64,000 nucleotides of DNA from Emmonsiellopsis sp. PD_33 (lineage: Eukaryota; Ascomycota; Eurotiomycetes; Onygenales; Ajellomycetaceae), in the NCBI GenBank assembly GCA_032988165.1, contig JANTQF010000015.1, positions 180,475 through 244,474 on the forward strand. The letters are read 5' to 3'. Below the pieces are notes generated by a model. The model did no database searches and was not told the origin of the DNA. It saw only the letters and a program-made list of their open reading frames with translations. Position numbers and translations under genes: made by a program. Below, one piece after another: positions 22,250-34,497 of this stretch; position 1 is the first letter of the stretch, and every line of letters starts with the position of its first letter.

Positions 22250-25200
22250 CTTAGATCTTTAGCTTCATTTTACCATACTTATTAATACTCCCTCTAGTGC
22301 AGTTATGACTCATTACCTATTCAATTCTAGATCACAGGTGAATTGCATAGCTACAAAGTATCTCACTAAGTACAGATGGGAAGTTTCAGAAATTTCAGGC
22401 ATGGCTCAATTTCCTATAGGTGATTTTTATTTCCAATTTGATTTGAAGACAATTTTGATAAAAGCTACTAATTCAGAAGGCCATTCAAATAACAAAGATT
22501 TACCTTGTCAAGTTATAAAAATGTTAGATGAGAATATTATTCTAGAAATGCTATGAATATTAATAAACAACCCACTAATTGATTGAGTTGCTTGAACATG
22601 GCATTATTATCTCACTAATAATCAAATAACTATTGAAAGTTTCAAGGAGTTTGCAAAAATGATTTAAAATGCACCCTATGTTTATTATATTACTAGTAAT
22701 GAAATTAATATAAGTCCTTCAGGTTAAGCCTCAGTTATACTATATATAGAAGCATTGGAGTCCTCATTGGATCTATATATACAAAATGTATTTAAAAAGT
22801 TTTCTACTGTCTTTTCAGAAAAAGATGCATTAAAATTGGCTGACATGAAAAAAGTAGCACATAAAATCAATTTAATTGATAGCACTTCATCATCCTACAG
22901 CTCTTTATATAACTTATCCATGAAAGAACTAGATACATTGCAAAAATTCTTGAAAGAGATGTAGTCTCAAAATTGGATTTAACCTTCATAAAGCCCAGTC
23001 AGAGCTCTAATACTATTCATACCTAAAAAGGATGGTAGTCTTTGACTTTGCATAGACTATCAGGGTTTGAATAGAATAACTATTAAGGACCATACTCTAC
23101 TACCACTTATTAAAGAGATGATGAACCAGCTGAGCAAGATGAAATACTTTTCTAAGTTAGATTTCAGAAATATGTATTATCATATTCACATCAAGGAAGG
23201 TGATGAATAAAAAACAGCTTTCCAAATAAAATATAAGCATTTTAAATTTTATATAATATCTATAGGACTATGCAATGCATCAGCTACATTTCAGTCCTAC
23301 ATTAATTAAGCACTTTGTGGACTTATCAATATCTACTGTGTAATCTACCTTAATGATATTCTGATCTTTTCTAAAAATGAGAAAGATCATGAAAAGCACA
23401 TACATTAAGTGCTGGAAAGACTCCAGTAATATAACCTTTATATAAAGAAATCAAAATGTGCTTTCTTCATAAAGAAACTAGAGTTTCTAGGCTTTATGGT
23501 TGAGGTTAATGAAATTCAAATAGATCAAAACCATGTGGTTACTATCCTTAAATGGCCTGAGCCTTAAACATTTTAAGAAGTTCAAATTTTCTTAGGATTC
23601 ATAAATTTCTATCAATGATTTATATACACTTATTCAAGAATAATTACTCCCATAACAGACTTGCTAAAAGGCAGTACCAAGGGAAAGAAACCTGGATCAT
23701 TCACATTTACTAAACAAGCTTAAATAGTATTTCAAGAAGTTAAGCAAGTTTTCATAGATGCTATGTTGCTTAACCACTTTAACCCTAAAAAGCCTATACA
23801 AGTAGAGATAGATGCTTTGAGATTTGGAATTACTAAGATTCTCTCTCAATTATCTAAGGATGTGTAACTAGAACCTACTAGTAATACATAAGATTCTAAG
23901 AGAAGTTAGTGGGAAGGCACCTATCTACTTACAACATGTAGATAAGATTGATTACTAGTCATCTTCTATTCAAAGAAGTTAAATTCAATGTAATATTAAT
24001 ATGATATATATGATTAAGAATTATTAGTAATTATTGAATCATTTTAAATGTGGAGACACTATATGTAAGGCACTAAATTCCCTATTTAGATGCTAATAGA
24101 TCATGCTAATTTATATTACTTCTTTACCACTAAGAAGCTGTCTAATAGATAAGCATGTTGAGTGGAAGAGCTATCAGAATATAATTTTTATATTTACTAT
24201 CATTTAGATTAGCTTAACCCTGCTAATGCACCATCAAGGTAACTAGACTATAAAATAGTCCTTTAAGAGGAAGATGTTGATGGAGTACTTCCTACATTAC
24301 AGTGAAAACTGACTGCATGAGATTCAGTCATACCTAGTATAGGTGATGTTAATAAAACACCTGTGAAGAGAAGATACATGACATCAGAGGCAACTACATA
24401 GAGTAATTAAAATGATATTGCACAACTAGCTAGTATGATACTATCTAAGAGGGCTGGCACTGATGGTCTAGAATATCTCATACCTTATTTAGCAGCTATG
24501 GAAGCTATATAAAATGAAATGAGCTATAATCTTCCATCTAGAATGCTTATTAAGTTCATTAAAGAGGTTTAGAAGAAGCTGAAGGACACCTTTACTATAT
24601 CTCAAATTTAAAAATTGAATAGATGTGGAGATCTCAGAAGAGATTTTTCAACTAGATCTATAGATTTAAGACCAGTTAAGTCAGCTATAAATTATTAGTA
24701 TCTTGAAGAGTATAGACTTCTAATGCAAAATAGATTTATATTCATTTCAGAAAGTAGAATCTTACATAAAGAGCTACTATACATTCATTATGATGATCTC
24801 TATACAGGACATTTTAGAATTAATAAGATAAAAAAATTACTTTAAAGAAAGTATACATGAAAAGAGATTTAAAAGGATGTAGTTAATTATATCAATACAT
24901 ATAATGTATACTAAAGGGTAAAGATTCTGAGACACTTATACTACAGAACCTTATCATTATTACTGATTTCAGATTAGCTGTGGAAATCTATATTAATAGA
25001 TTTTATAGTAGATTTATCAAAATCTTAATTCCAGAGTAAGAGATATGATAGTATTCTAGTCATCATTGATCAATATATAAAGATGGCTAAATATATCCCC
25101 TGTCTAAAGACCATTAAAGCCCTGGATCTAGCTGAATTGATTATAGATTCAATAGTTAATAAATATGAACCTCTAAAGTTAATTATATTTAATCACAGAT

Positions 25201-25530
25201 TGATATTCACAAGTCACTTCTAGTTAGCATTTTACTATCATCTTCAAATTCAATGAAATTTATCAATGGCCTTTCACCCTCAATCTAATGGTCAAACTGA
25301 ATGTCAAAATCAAACATTAGAGTATTATCTTCAAACATATTACTCCTACTATCAAGATGATTGGCTAAGACATTTATCAACAGCTCAATTTACTTATAAT
25401 AATGCTAAGCAAGCTTCATCAAATATATTTTTATTTTTCACATTTCTTGGATATAACCCATATCTACCCCAAGATGTCACAGATGATGTCCTTGAGGAGG
25501 AGGCAAGCTCTGCTAAAAATTAAAGAAAGC
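22250..25530 (+). pseudogene. pol remnant of outer Gypsy (protease, RT, RNase H, integrase)
   Basis: Protease-like region around 22305-22556. Reverse transcriptase from about 22990 (FIPKKDGSL, CIDYQGLN, KYFSKLDF, then YLNDILIFSK at 23346-23375), where the first Asp of the YLDD active site reads Asn. RNase H is near 23790-24180. The integrase zinc domain is near 24780-24915 with YNVY in place of the paired Cys. The integrase core includes ILIDFIVDL and MAFHPQSNGQTE (25266), with the second catalytic Asp reading Asn. Numerous TAG/TAA/TGA stops. No function possible. Confidence 0.88.
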
Positions 25531-25782
25531 CTTAGAAAGTATCAGATGTGATGTAAAGACTTAAGATATTAGAGAAAGTCTATGAGATATTAATAAATAC
25601 TCTATATCATGCCTATAAAAAGCAGGTGCAGTACTATAACTAGAAGCATAAACTAATGACATTTCAACTTGGAGAAGAAGTCTTAATTTTAGTAAAGAAT
25701 ATTAAGACAATGAGACTATATAAAAAGCTAAATAATTAATAGCTTGAACTGTTCTCAATTATTGAGATAATTAGAAAGCAAG

Positions 25783-25787
25783 CTTAT
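25783..25787. repeat. 5-bp target duplication, left copy (inner Gypsy)
   Basis: CTTAT, identical to 31365-31369. Removing the insertion and one copy restores the outer element's reading frame across the junction. Confidence 0.88.
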
Positions 25788-26041
25788 TATAATGAGCACA
25801 CTCTAATAAGTGGATTGTGCAAGCTATACACTAGAATCAAGATTATAATTGCTAGAGAAAGAAAGGAAAAAGGAAAAGAAATCATAAGATTATATGATAT
25901 AAATAGAAGGGAATTACATGAGGTTGGAGTAGATAAATGTTCATATGAAAGCCTGATTGGAGATGTCTGATCAGGCAGTTAGAAATCAGATGAAGTTTAG
26001 ATGAGCTATGAATATAGAGTATAAGAGTATAGCTCTTTACA
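25788..26041 (-). repeat. 3' LTR of inner Gypsy (254 bp)
   Basis: Same length as 31111-31364; differences in the aligned first 75 bp are all transitions. Confidence 0.88.
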
Positions 26042-26499
26042 TTATCCCCCTCTATTTAGTTTTAGAGGGCAGGCAGAAGGGTTCAGAGAATCAGGTGTGA
26101 TACAGTACAGATAGAGTCTCATCAGGCAGATACAGTTCTTCATAACAGGCAAGCATGGTAGTATCCTACAGGATAGAGGTTAATTCTCATGAAGAGACCT
26201 CATATCTGAGCTACTTTACCAGGTACTAAAATCCTCATCTATAGTAGTAGTAATTGAGGATAGCTTTAATCTCATATTCTACCTTATTATCTTCCCTAAT
26301 GATGCCAGGCAGATGCCAGTTAGTAATCTCTTACAAGGAAAATAGGTTGATAGAGGCTTTGCAGAGCAGGTTCATGTGAAATATATTATGAATTTTAGGT
26401 GGTATGTTAAGATAGTAGTTATAATTTTTCAGGACTTCAATAATAGTGTACTTAGCATATTAATAGTTAAGTGTGTGAGATGGGTGATTAGTTATAATG

Positions 26500-29300
26500 T
26501 TTTAAAGATCTAGTCAGATCTTATTATCTATCTTAGTATCTTATAGTGTTTAGTGGGATTTCAGTAAGCATTCATGCAGTCCTGTTGGTCTTACTGAGTA
26601 CTAGCCATGGAAGATTTAGCCTACTTATAGGCTTACTAGAGTTTCAAGATGATGATATCTATAATTTAGATTAGACTGCAGGATGAAGTGGAAGATTTGA
26701 GCAATTCAGTAAGATTAAAGACTTTAAGGTTATAATTATATAAGAGGAAAAACAGGCTGATACCAGTGCTAACAGCATTACAGCTATTAATTATAAGTTT
26801 AGTGTGTGAGAGGAGTTCATTCCAGTTATTCTAGGTGTATGAATAGAATTTTTGAAGGTAGTTCTTAGTTATCTGAATCATATGTTCAGTACTGCTATTA
26901 GTTTTGGGGTAATAGGCAGTTAAGAGGTGTTGGAAGATCTTAAGGAGCTAGTAAATTCAGGTTCAGATAGCTCTAATAAACTGAGTTCTACAGTCTGAGA
27001 TAATTATATAGAGTAGATTATGTTAATGATAAAATGAACTTCAGAGAAAAGCTTTAATCACTATAGGTATATTCATCTTTATATAGGGTTTAAGAATAAC
27101 ATCTTTACTGAGATAATTAATAATGATAAGAATATTCTTACAGCTATTACTCATGAGAAGGTCTACTATAAAATTGATGGCAACATCATACTAGACACAT
27201 TTAGAGATTAGAAGAAATTTAAGTAGATCTTAATAATAATCCTACTAGGTAATAATGGATCAGCAGATATTATAGTTCCAGATGAACTGTTAGATACTCT
27301 AAGACATGTTAGACTAGTAGAAATCTCAGGATAAAATTTAGTAGAGCACTTTACAGCTCAGATAACTAGTCATCAGAAAATTATAAGTTTCTTACATAAT
27401 TTGAATGTGCAACAGTTCTGAATTAGAAACCCACTACCTCCTCTAGAAGTATAATTGGAAGTTAGAGTCTATAGAGCATTTAGTAATATCAATATAGATT
27501 TGAAGTTCAGGCAGAAAATAGCAAGCTTTATCTCAGATAATCTGGGTCATCATCTGAAAGTATTTATTAGAGGTAGTAGTAGTATCCCAGAGTTCCTAAA
27601 ATAGAGATGAGGTAATTATAATTAGCAGAATAACAGATAAGACATGTATTACTTCATATAGTATTACTTCAAATTCTTTGAGGATCTATAGATCTAGTAG
27701 TCTCTATTCATAATTTACTCAGTAAGTATTAGAGTCTTCAGAAGGTATATTCTATTCATATTAAGAGAGGATGTCAGCCATGAAGTTCTCTATGTTAGAA
27801 TAGTAATAAATTGTAAAATGAAAGTAGTTAAGGAATTTAGTCCAGTACATCTAGCATTCAGAAAGTTTATAAATTATTATGAAATATTAGAGATTCTTAT
27901 AATCTATGATGATTTTAAAGTCTTTCATGCTATGAAGTTTAAAGTCCCATTCCTCTAAACATTGAATAATAGTAAGAAGTTCCTTGTTATAGATCTCATA
28001 GTTGACTTCAGCAGGGCTGAGCTTCTTGAACATGAATATATAGAATTATAGGATGCCTTTATCATTTCATTGCATGAGAGTACTGCCTGTGATATAACTG
28101 AAAGAGTCTATTTTAACTATCATTAGGTAGTTAGGGTTAAATGCAATGAGCATCAGGGCAGAAATAAATATTTACTTAAAGTACATAAATGCCTTATCTG
28201 CTTTCTTAGACCATTAAAACTACTGGTCTTTACATGTAAGGTTGATTAGTAATTAAATGATGTCAGAAAAATCTCAAATGAAGCATCAGTAGAAATTTGT
28301 GAATTCTAGAAAGCCTTACATACCTTTTATGATCATAGAGGCCTCCTATTTGAGAATAATAGTGATCTTTTTGAGGTCTATATGAACTCCCTTCTCTACC
28401 TCTATGATAAAGCCAAGGTAGATCATCTCTTAGACTTTGAAGGTAGATTTATTAATGTCAATTGAAAGATTATATTTGTAAAGGTAGATGAGAACTTTTT
28501 GAATGTACTTCTAATACTACTTGTGGGATCTATCAGTGAAAATAAGAATGTCATTAAGGTAAATGAAAGTAAATTCATCTAAATAGTCTTATAAGGCCCA
28601 GTTAATGTATTTCTGGAAGATACTCAGAATATTTATGAGACCAAAGAGGGTAACTATTCATTCAAATAGACTATATCTCATATGAAAGGTAGTTAGTCAT
28701 TCATCTCCTTCTGCAATTTAAATCTTATAGAATGTAGAAATGACATCCAGCTTTATGAACTACTTAGCTCAGCTAATTTATTTAAAAGTCTCATTGATTA
28801 ATGATAGTAGGTAATAATCTTTTTAGGTAAAGTAGTTAAGGCCTTAATAGTTGACACAGAACTAAAGGTCTCTACCTAGCTTTTTTATGAAGAGTATGAG
28901 TGCACCTACAGGTAAATTACTAACTTGGATGAAATCCTTATTCAGAAGATCATTAAGAGTCTTATAGAGTATAAGCAGTTTATCATGTAACATATTGTAT
29001 AGTGATCCTCAGAGCAGCTGAGAGTCTTTACCATCTATCTTCTCAAATTTGATATAATAATCATACACACTGTAGAATGGTAAGAGCTTCTTAGTAGCCT
29101 TATAATTAAAAACATCAAGAAATTTATAATATTATAGAGAGAGGATTATTGTAAGATTAGTCTTCAGCTTCTTAGAGAGTCATAAGAGAGCCTTCTCTAT
29201 GTTAGCCATACTAGTGGTGAAGATTTTAATAGAAGGTTAGAACTTAAATTTCTAATTGTAGCTTCAGAGGAGGTTATAGATATTAGTAGAGATTTGGTGA
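26500..29300 (-). pseudogene. pol remnant of inner Gypsy
   Basis: Minus-strand RT signature FIYLNDILIF at 28541-28567 (YLDD read as YLND). It is followed leftwards by thumb and RNase H motifs (FLEFTNFY, LMIVKIDSFSYITGS, KLSPAEVNYEIYNKELLTI). Integrase-like sequence lies further left. Stop codons are frequent and mostly at expected Gln or Trp positions. Confidence 0.82.
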
Positions 29301-29699
29301 AGATCAGTAGTCTTATGAATATCTTTTTTAGAGATGTAGATGCCTCCAGAGAATATAATACATTAATTATAAATATTAATGAGAGCTTGATGTTCAGATA
29401 GCTATGATAGGCCTAGCATGAAATTATATAAGAAATTCTTAATCTCATATATATAGGTATTTTCTTGGAGAAATCTACTAATATCAACATCAAGCTTCAT
29501 TATGTTTCATATAAAGCTGCCTGTGTCACCATTGACACCTTCAATCTTTTGGGGATTGATTGGGATATATAGGAGATTATGATGGTTAATCATGTGAGAG
29601 TAAATCATTAAATAGTAATAGTAATCACTATCTACCATAACATTCATATTAAAAGAATAATTAACTATAGTAGGTATAAGAATTACTGAAATAGTTATT

Positions 29700-31000
29700 T
29701 TCTTCTCAAAGGTCTTTCTATCTAACTCTAGGAGCTTCTACTTGTAATTTTACATGAAAGCTAGTCTTTTCCCAAGTCTGATTTGATGTCTTTAAAGTCT
29801 TCCTCCTCTTTGAGCTTGATTTGTACATTTACAGATTATATAGGCAGTTTTGGGGGAATATAGGTTTTGTGGCAGTTAGCAGCTCTGTACCTAAATTTAT
29901 TACAATTAATGTAGATATCTCAGGTATAGCAATTAATAATAGTAGTAGTAATTATATTTAAGATGTAGAATGCATTTGCATGAGTGAGTCCTGTAGGTAT
30001 TTAATTTATAATATTTGGATTCTTTAGTAGAGAGGTCTTAGGGAAGACCTCTTTAGAGATAGTAGGGGTACCACTATAGATTCAGCCCTGAATGGCCTTA
30101 ATCTTAAATAGGTTGTTCTCTATACTATAAAGCTTCATATAATATTTAAGATATATAGGGGGTTTAATAGAGGCAATGATCTGCTACAGAAATTCAAACT
30201 TGATGGTCTTTTTAAGTAAAATCTTCTTGACAGTGTCATCTCATAGCTGGCTGCCAGCTTCTAGGATCTTCTGATTGAATCTTAAAAGAAAGGTAGAGAG
30301 TAGATTGATTTTCTAGTAAATATTATGCAGCCAGGTTAGGGCCTTCTGGGCCACTGAAGGATCAGAGAAAAGAATATTGAGCTAATTGAGAATGACATTG
30401 AGGATTATAGAAATAAGTTTGATATTAGCTTTTATCTAAGGGTGGAATCAGATGATAGCAGTGCTAGAGAGTTAGATATAGATGTATTAGATCTAATTAA
30501 TAGGAGATCTAATTATAAGGCTATTTAAAGTGATTTTAGCCTCTACATTGAGGTGTCAGATAGGGTATTTAGAGACTTATTCACCCATGAATTTCTCAAG
30601 GGTGATGAGCCTTTCTTTTGAGTATCTTGAGAAGTCCTCAAAAGAAGCAGTTAGGTGAGTAGGAGTCAGAACAGAAGCTGAAGTTGATATGAGTATATAA
30701 TTTTATTTGATGATAAAATCAATCTTATTTATAAGCTATTAGATGAAGTTTTAGAATTTAGCATTAAAGCTCTAAGAAGAGATGCTGTCTTCATGCAGAG
30801 AATTCATATTTATAATGAATTTAAAAGATTATTTGGATTTGAAGAGTTCAGAGAATTCAGGAAGTTCAGAGGATTCAGAAAGTTTAGAGGAAAATCTCAT
30901 AAGATATCAATATGGACTATTAGGGCTTTAGGGTCTTTCACTGATATATTGTCTAATAGAGCTGAGCTAAGTAAGTTGTATTTCAGATTTTAGAAGGGTT
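29700..31000 (-). pseudogene. gag region of inner Gypsy, degraded
   Basis: Between the RT/protease part and the right LTR. No strong domain survives. A short tandem array at about 30835-30890 (gaattcag/gaagttcag units) translates on this strand to repeated Ser-Glu-Leu-Pro-like residues near the gag start. Assigned by position. Confidence 0.55.
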
Positions 31001-31110
31001 TACTATATGTGTAGATCATATTCAGAGGAATCTACTATACATATAAATCACATTTAGAGGGTGAATATAATGAGAATCTCTAAGAAGAGATCAAGCAAGT
31101 AATTACAAAA

Positions 31111-31364
31111 TGTAATGGGCACACTCTGATAAGTAAATCATATGAGCTATATACTAGAATTAAGATTGTAATTGCTAGAGAAAGGAAGGAAAAAGGAAAA
31201 GAAATTACAAGATTATATGATATAAATAGAAGGAAATTATGTGAGGTTAGAGTAAATAAATGTTCATATGAAAGCCCAGTTAGAGGCATCTGATTAGGCA
31301 GTTAGAAATCAGGTGAAGTTCAGGCAAGCTATGGATATAGGGTATAAGGGTGTAGCTCTTCATA
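31111..31364 (-). repeat. 5' LTR of inner Gypsy (254 bp)
   Basis: Partner of 25788-26041. It keeps the TGTAATGGG start that is mutated to TATAATGAG in the other copy. Confidence 0.88.
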
Positions 31365-31650
31365 CTTATAAGGCTAAGCTACTCTCATCATTTAGTAATA
31401 TTCACCTTATTTTTCATGTTTTATTATTAGAGTCATATCAGCAGCAGCCAGGAGAAGAACCATCAAGACTGAATAGAATAAAAATAGCTGAGGATATTAA
31501 ATATGTTGTTAAAAGAGTATTAGATAAATAAATAGGAAAGAATTAGAAGCTAAGATATCTAATTAAATAGAAAGAATACTCAGATTTGGAAAATACCTAG
31601 AAATCAAAAGAGAATTTAGAAAATGCTTGCAATCTAGTTAAAGCATGAGA
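31365..31650 (+). pseudogene. C-terminal chromodomain-like end of outer Gypsy pol
   Basis: After the inner element, the frame resumes with SSFSNIHLIFHVLLLESYQ, AEDIKYVVKRVLDK and then (after a stop) KLRYLIK*K-YSDLENT-like sequence. This is the usual Gypsy integrase tail and chromodomain that targets integration to heterochromatin. It joins 25787 in frame when the insertion is removed. Confidence 0.78.
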
Positions 31651-32079
31651 GCAGATGAATCATAGCTGAGACATAAGAACTCTCTATTACTAGAAATAAA
31701 AATAAGGTTGAAAGTAAAAATGATTTATCTCTCTACCCCTTTTCTCTCATAGGGTTTTTGGGTAGATAGGCTGGGATTAATAGTCTAGGCATAGAATGAG
31801 ATAGTACTTTTCTCCTATTTTTCTATGTGATTTCAGAAGTTTAATAAGGCTATCATCTTATGAAAAGTAAAAAGGAAATATACTAGAATAATGGCCCTAA
31901 AAGGCAAATAAATATCATTTTATTATTTTTATCTAAAGGCTGCAGGAAAAAGAAAAAGTAAAAATATAATAGTAGAAAATATAACTACATTCCTCTTTAA
32001 TCTATTATCCTATAATGAGTAAGCTATAACCTATATTATATAATTAGCATACAAGATGAATATGAGAAGGATATAATAG

Positions 32080-32830
32080 ACTTACTACCTCCTTCATCAA
32101 CTTCTTAATCTCTGATAATTACTTTATGATCTGATATAATAGAGCAACAGTCTTCTCTCTCTGAGTTATAGAGCATGTAACTCTCAGCTTGCATGAAGAG
32201 TACTTATAGGTATAGGCTTTTACACTGAAGATAAATATAGCCATTAAGATCTTAATCATCTTAGTTGATACCAGCTCAGCAGCCTTGAGATCAGCTAATT
32301 TCTACAGCTGACATAACTGTTTGTGAAAGAATGCTAGCACCTAGAACCTAATTAGTATATAATGTATATATATAGTGTTAATAAGTCATAGGAGATAATC
32401 TACAGTAACACAGGAGTTATAGCCCTTTGCACAGTAGTTATAATGATAGTATGCAGACTTATAACTACATATAACTCTCTTACTGTACTAGTAGAGCTTC
32501 ATGTATTACAGATAGGAATCCTGCCCTACAAACTAAGCTACTATAGAGATAGCTTTGCTAGTTTCCTCTTCAGATTCAGAGGAGGAACTTAATGAGGATA
32601 ACTCAGAAACATCATCTAACTACATCTTCTTATTCTTCTTAGATTTTACTAATGCTATTATTTCTAGAGGATACTCAGGAAACTTCTATATCTGAAGAAG
32701 ATCTCACATGTGATGGGCTCTATCATTATGATTCTTAATGTCTGAGGAATATAGAGTATAATCCTTTTTTAAGGGCACATTAGAATTAGTATTCAGAGAG
32801 TGTGGGTTTAGAGGTTACAACTCATTAACT
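32080..32830 (-). pseudogene. Antisense ORF relic in the 3' part of the outer Gypsy
   Basis: Read on the minus strand, a coherent protein-like frame appears once a few TAG/TAA (probably former CAG/CAA) are passed: a Lys-rich stretch (KSKKNKK), an acidic/Ser-rich stretch (SELSSLSSSSESEEETSKA near 32560-32610), a Cys/Tyr-rich stretch, and a helical part (FHKQLCQLQKLADLKAAELV near 32270-32330). It is not gag or pol and runs opposite to them. The family is not recognised. A (TTC)n tract at about 32876-32932 borders it. Confidence 0.45.
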
Positions 32831-32875
32831 TCTCATTTTCAATTTATATATAAGAATTATATTATTACCTCTTTC

Positions 32876-32932
32876 TCTTTCTTTTCCTTCATTTTCTTCT
32901 TCTTCTTCTTCTTCTTCTTCTACTTCTTCTGA
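32876..32932. repeat. (TTC)n microsatellite
   Basis: An almost pure run of ttc/ttctt units, Lys/Glu-rich if translated on the minus strand. Lies inside the outer Gypsy 3' segment. Confidence 0.8.
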
Positions 32933-33495
32933 CCCCCCTGTTGAGAGTGCACATGTTTGGCTGGCACTTTAATACAACTAGAGAGGCCAGGAGTAACTAG
33001 ATGAACCAGCAGTGCACTGCAACAAGCCACTATACTATATTAGCTAGATGTCTTAATTGTGACTCATATAAAATCATAAGACTTATCAGCAGGAGAGGGT
33101 AAGATTAGATTGAGGACTATTATTTCAAAATCAATAAGATAAGATTAAAATTATAGATATTTTAATCTAAATTGCATGTTAGCCTTATACTTATCTCATT
33201 CTCATTATAAACATATGTTTTTACATACATTCTGAATGTTTCTTAATACTTTTTAGACTTATCAGAGTAAATATCTGGTGAGTTGCAGAAAGAAGAATTC
33301 TAGTAGTTCTGTAAAATCTTTTATTAGTATTTCTCTATTACTTCAGAACTTACCCTTAGCCCTTAATTTGGAAATGTAGCATTCACATTATTATAATATA
33401 TCATTAATGCTGCATAGTAACTCTGATAGCTAGTTGCCCCCTTAAAGAGCATGTGATCTAAACTTCAGAATAAAGCCCCTTAAGGAGGAGGCAAT

Positions 33496-33864
33496 TATCA
33501 TAATAGCATGCCAAGTCTGGAAGTCTACTATACTGTGTTAACAATCAGATCAATTTGATTATTCTCTGACTTCATAGCAGGCTGCATTGGGCTGGCATAT
33601 ACATATTATTAATATTAGAATGGCATAGTCATATTACTACCTAGATCTATATATAGAACAGACTGATCCCTAGTATTCTAGAAGTCAGTAATTTATTTCT
33701 TAATCAATTCTATCTATTAGTATCACTTCATTTTATTTCTATATATTACTAATTAGTTTATCTTTATATTCTGATCTACTCTTACTTCTTAAGGTTAAAG
33801 TGGAACCATCTCTACTACACTTATTATATAAAGTGGTGATGAGTTTCTGCCACCCAGCCTTATA
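33496..33864 (+). repeat. 3' LTR of outer Gypsy element (369 bp)
   Basis: Partner of 20815-21183, preceded by a purine-rich tract at 33480-33492 and followed by CTATG (33865-33869). Confidence 0.9.
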
Positions 33865-34261
33865 CTATGCCTGGGGGAGTAGTAGTAGGAATTTCATTGA
33901 TTTCAATATCAGAACCACCTAATTTGCTAGGGGTGCTAAAGAATTTGATATCACTGCTTCTATCCATAATGAATATGATGTGAAATAATGGGTAGTAATA
34001 GTTCAAATAACAAGTAATGATAGTTCAATTAGTAGAGAAAAGAGGAGAAGGTTGATGAGTTACATTGAGTTGATTCCCCTGATAACTAAACATACATGTA
34101 TTACTAAGTAAAATTGTGGTTGAAATAGACTCCCCTTTTTCCTAATTAGATTTAGTGTAACATAAACTGTGGTTAATTTAGACTCACCTTTTCCTAATCA
34201 GGCTTAGTGCAGAAAACTGTGGTTGATTTAAAAAAAACATGTAGTCAATTTAGCTGGACTC

Positions 34262-34344
34262 TCCTCTATTTATAGAATATTATTAAATTAAGTTTAGCTC
34301 AATCAAATTCAGCAATTTATATAGCCAGCCTTTCTATTTGATCA
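34262..34344. other. 83-bp spacer between MULEs B and C
   Basis: AT-rich non-TIR sequence separating the two elements. Its last nine bases, ATTTGATCA (34336-34344), are the left target-site copy of element C. Probably original host DNA changed by mutation spreading from the repeats. Confidence 0.6.
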
Positions 34345-34497
34345 GAGTCCAGCTAAATCCACCACATGTTTACACTAATTTCACCACACTTTTCTGTGCT
34401 AGTCCCAATTAGGAAAATTAAGCAGTCTATTTTCACCCAAGGGATAATATGCTAAACCCAAAAGGGAAAAAGGGAGTCTATTTCCACCCACAGGTGT
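34345..34497 (+). repeat. Element C left terminal inverted repeat (153 bp)
   Basis: Inverted match to 37058-37210. Boxes read CACCA/CACCA/CACCC/CACCC, the C-specific variant. Confidence 0.87.

Larger units (their letters stand above)
25788..31364 (-). mobile_element. Inner Ty3/Gypsy retrotransposon nested in antisense, RIP-killed
   Basis: 5,577 bp with 254-bp LTRs (25788-26041 and 31111-31364; TGTAATG...TTCACA-like ends, partly mutated) and a CTTAT target duplication. Coding order read leftwards: gag-like about 31000-29800, protease about 29700-29300, RT about 29000-28250, RNase H about 28150-27750, integrase about 27500-26500. The purine-rich tract next to the left LTR (its complement reads CCCCCTCTA at about 26046) agrees with minus-strand orientation. 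Normal length for a fungal Gypsy element. Every domain has stops. Confidence 0.87.
20815..33864 (+). mobile_element. Outer Ty3/Gypsy LTR retrotransposon (chromovirus type), RIP-killed and split
   Basis: 13,050 bp including a 5,577-bp insertion; without that, about 7.5 kb. LTRs are 369 bp each (20815-21183, 33496-33864), with TAT...ATA ends that are probably mutated TGT...ACA. A purine-rich tract (AAGGAGGAGGC) precedes the 3' LTR. The order of plus-strand remnants is gag with zinc knuckle, protease, reverse transcriptase, RNase H, integrase, then a chromodomain-like end after the inner insertion. The order RT-RNaseH-IN defines Ty3/Gypsy. About 1.8 kb between chromodomain and 3' LTR holds an antisense ORF relic. 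All frames contain many stops. Confidence 0.88.
18187..34261 (-). mobile_element. MULE transposon B, interrupted by nested Gypsy elements
   Basis: Left TIR from 18187 (GAGTCCAGCTAAATC...) and inverted right TIR ending at 34261 (...TTTAGCTGGACTC), each about 150 bp and related to A and C. The transposase body runs on the minus strand from 20814 down to about 18900 and resumes at 33870. Between them lies the 13 kb retroelement block. MULE core remnants (VILIDTTYKINHFNL-like, near 19850-19930) are full of stops. Strongest RIP of the three copies. No clean 9-bp duplication was found at its outer ends, perhaps because mutation erased it. Confidence 0.78.

Noticed and set aside
18187..34261. A 9-bp target duplication for MULE B
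   Set aside because: The flanks (GTTTATTTG and TCCTCTATT) do not match even when transitions are allowed; a shifted match leaves the ends uneven.
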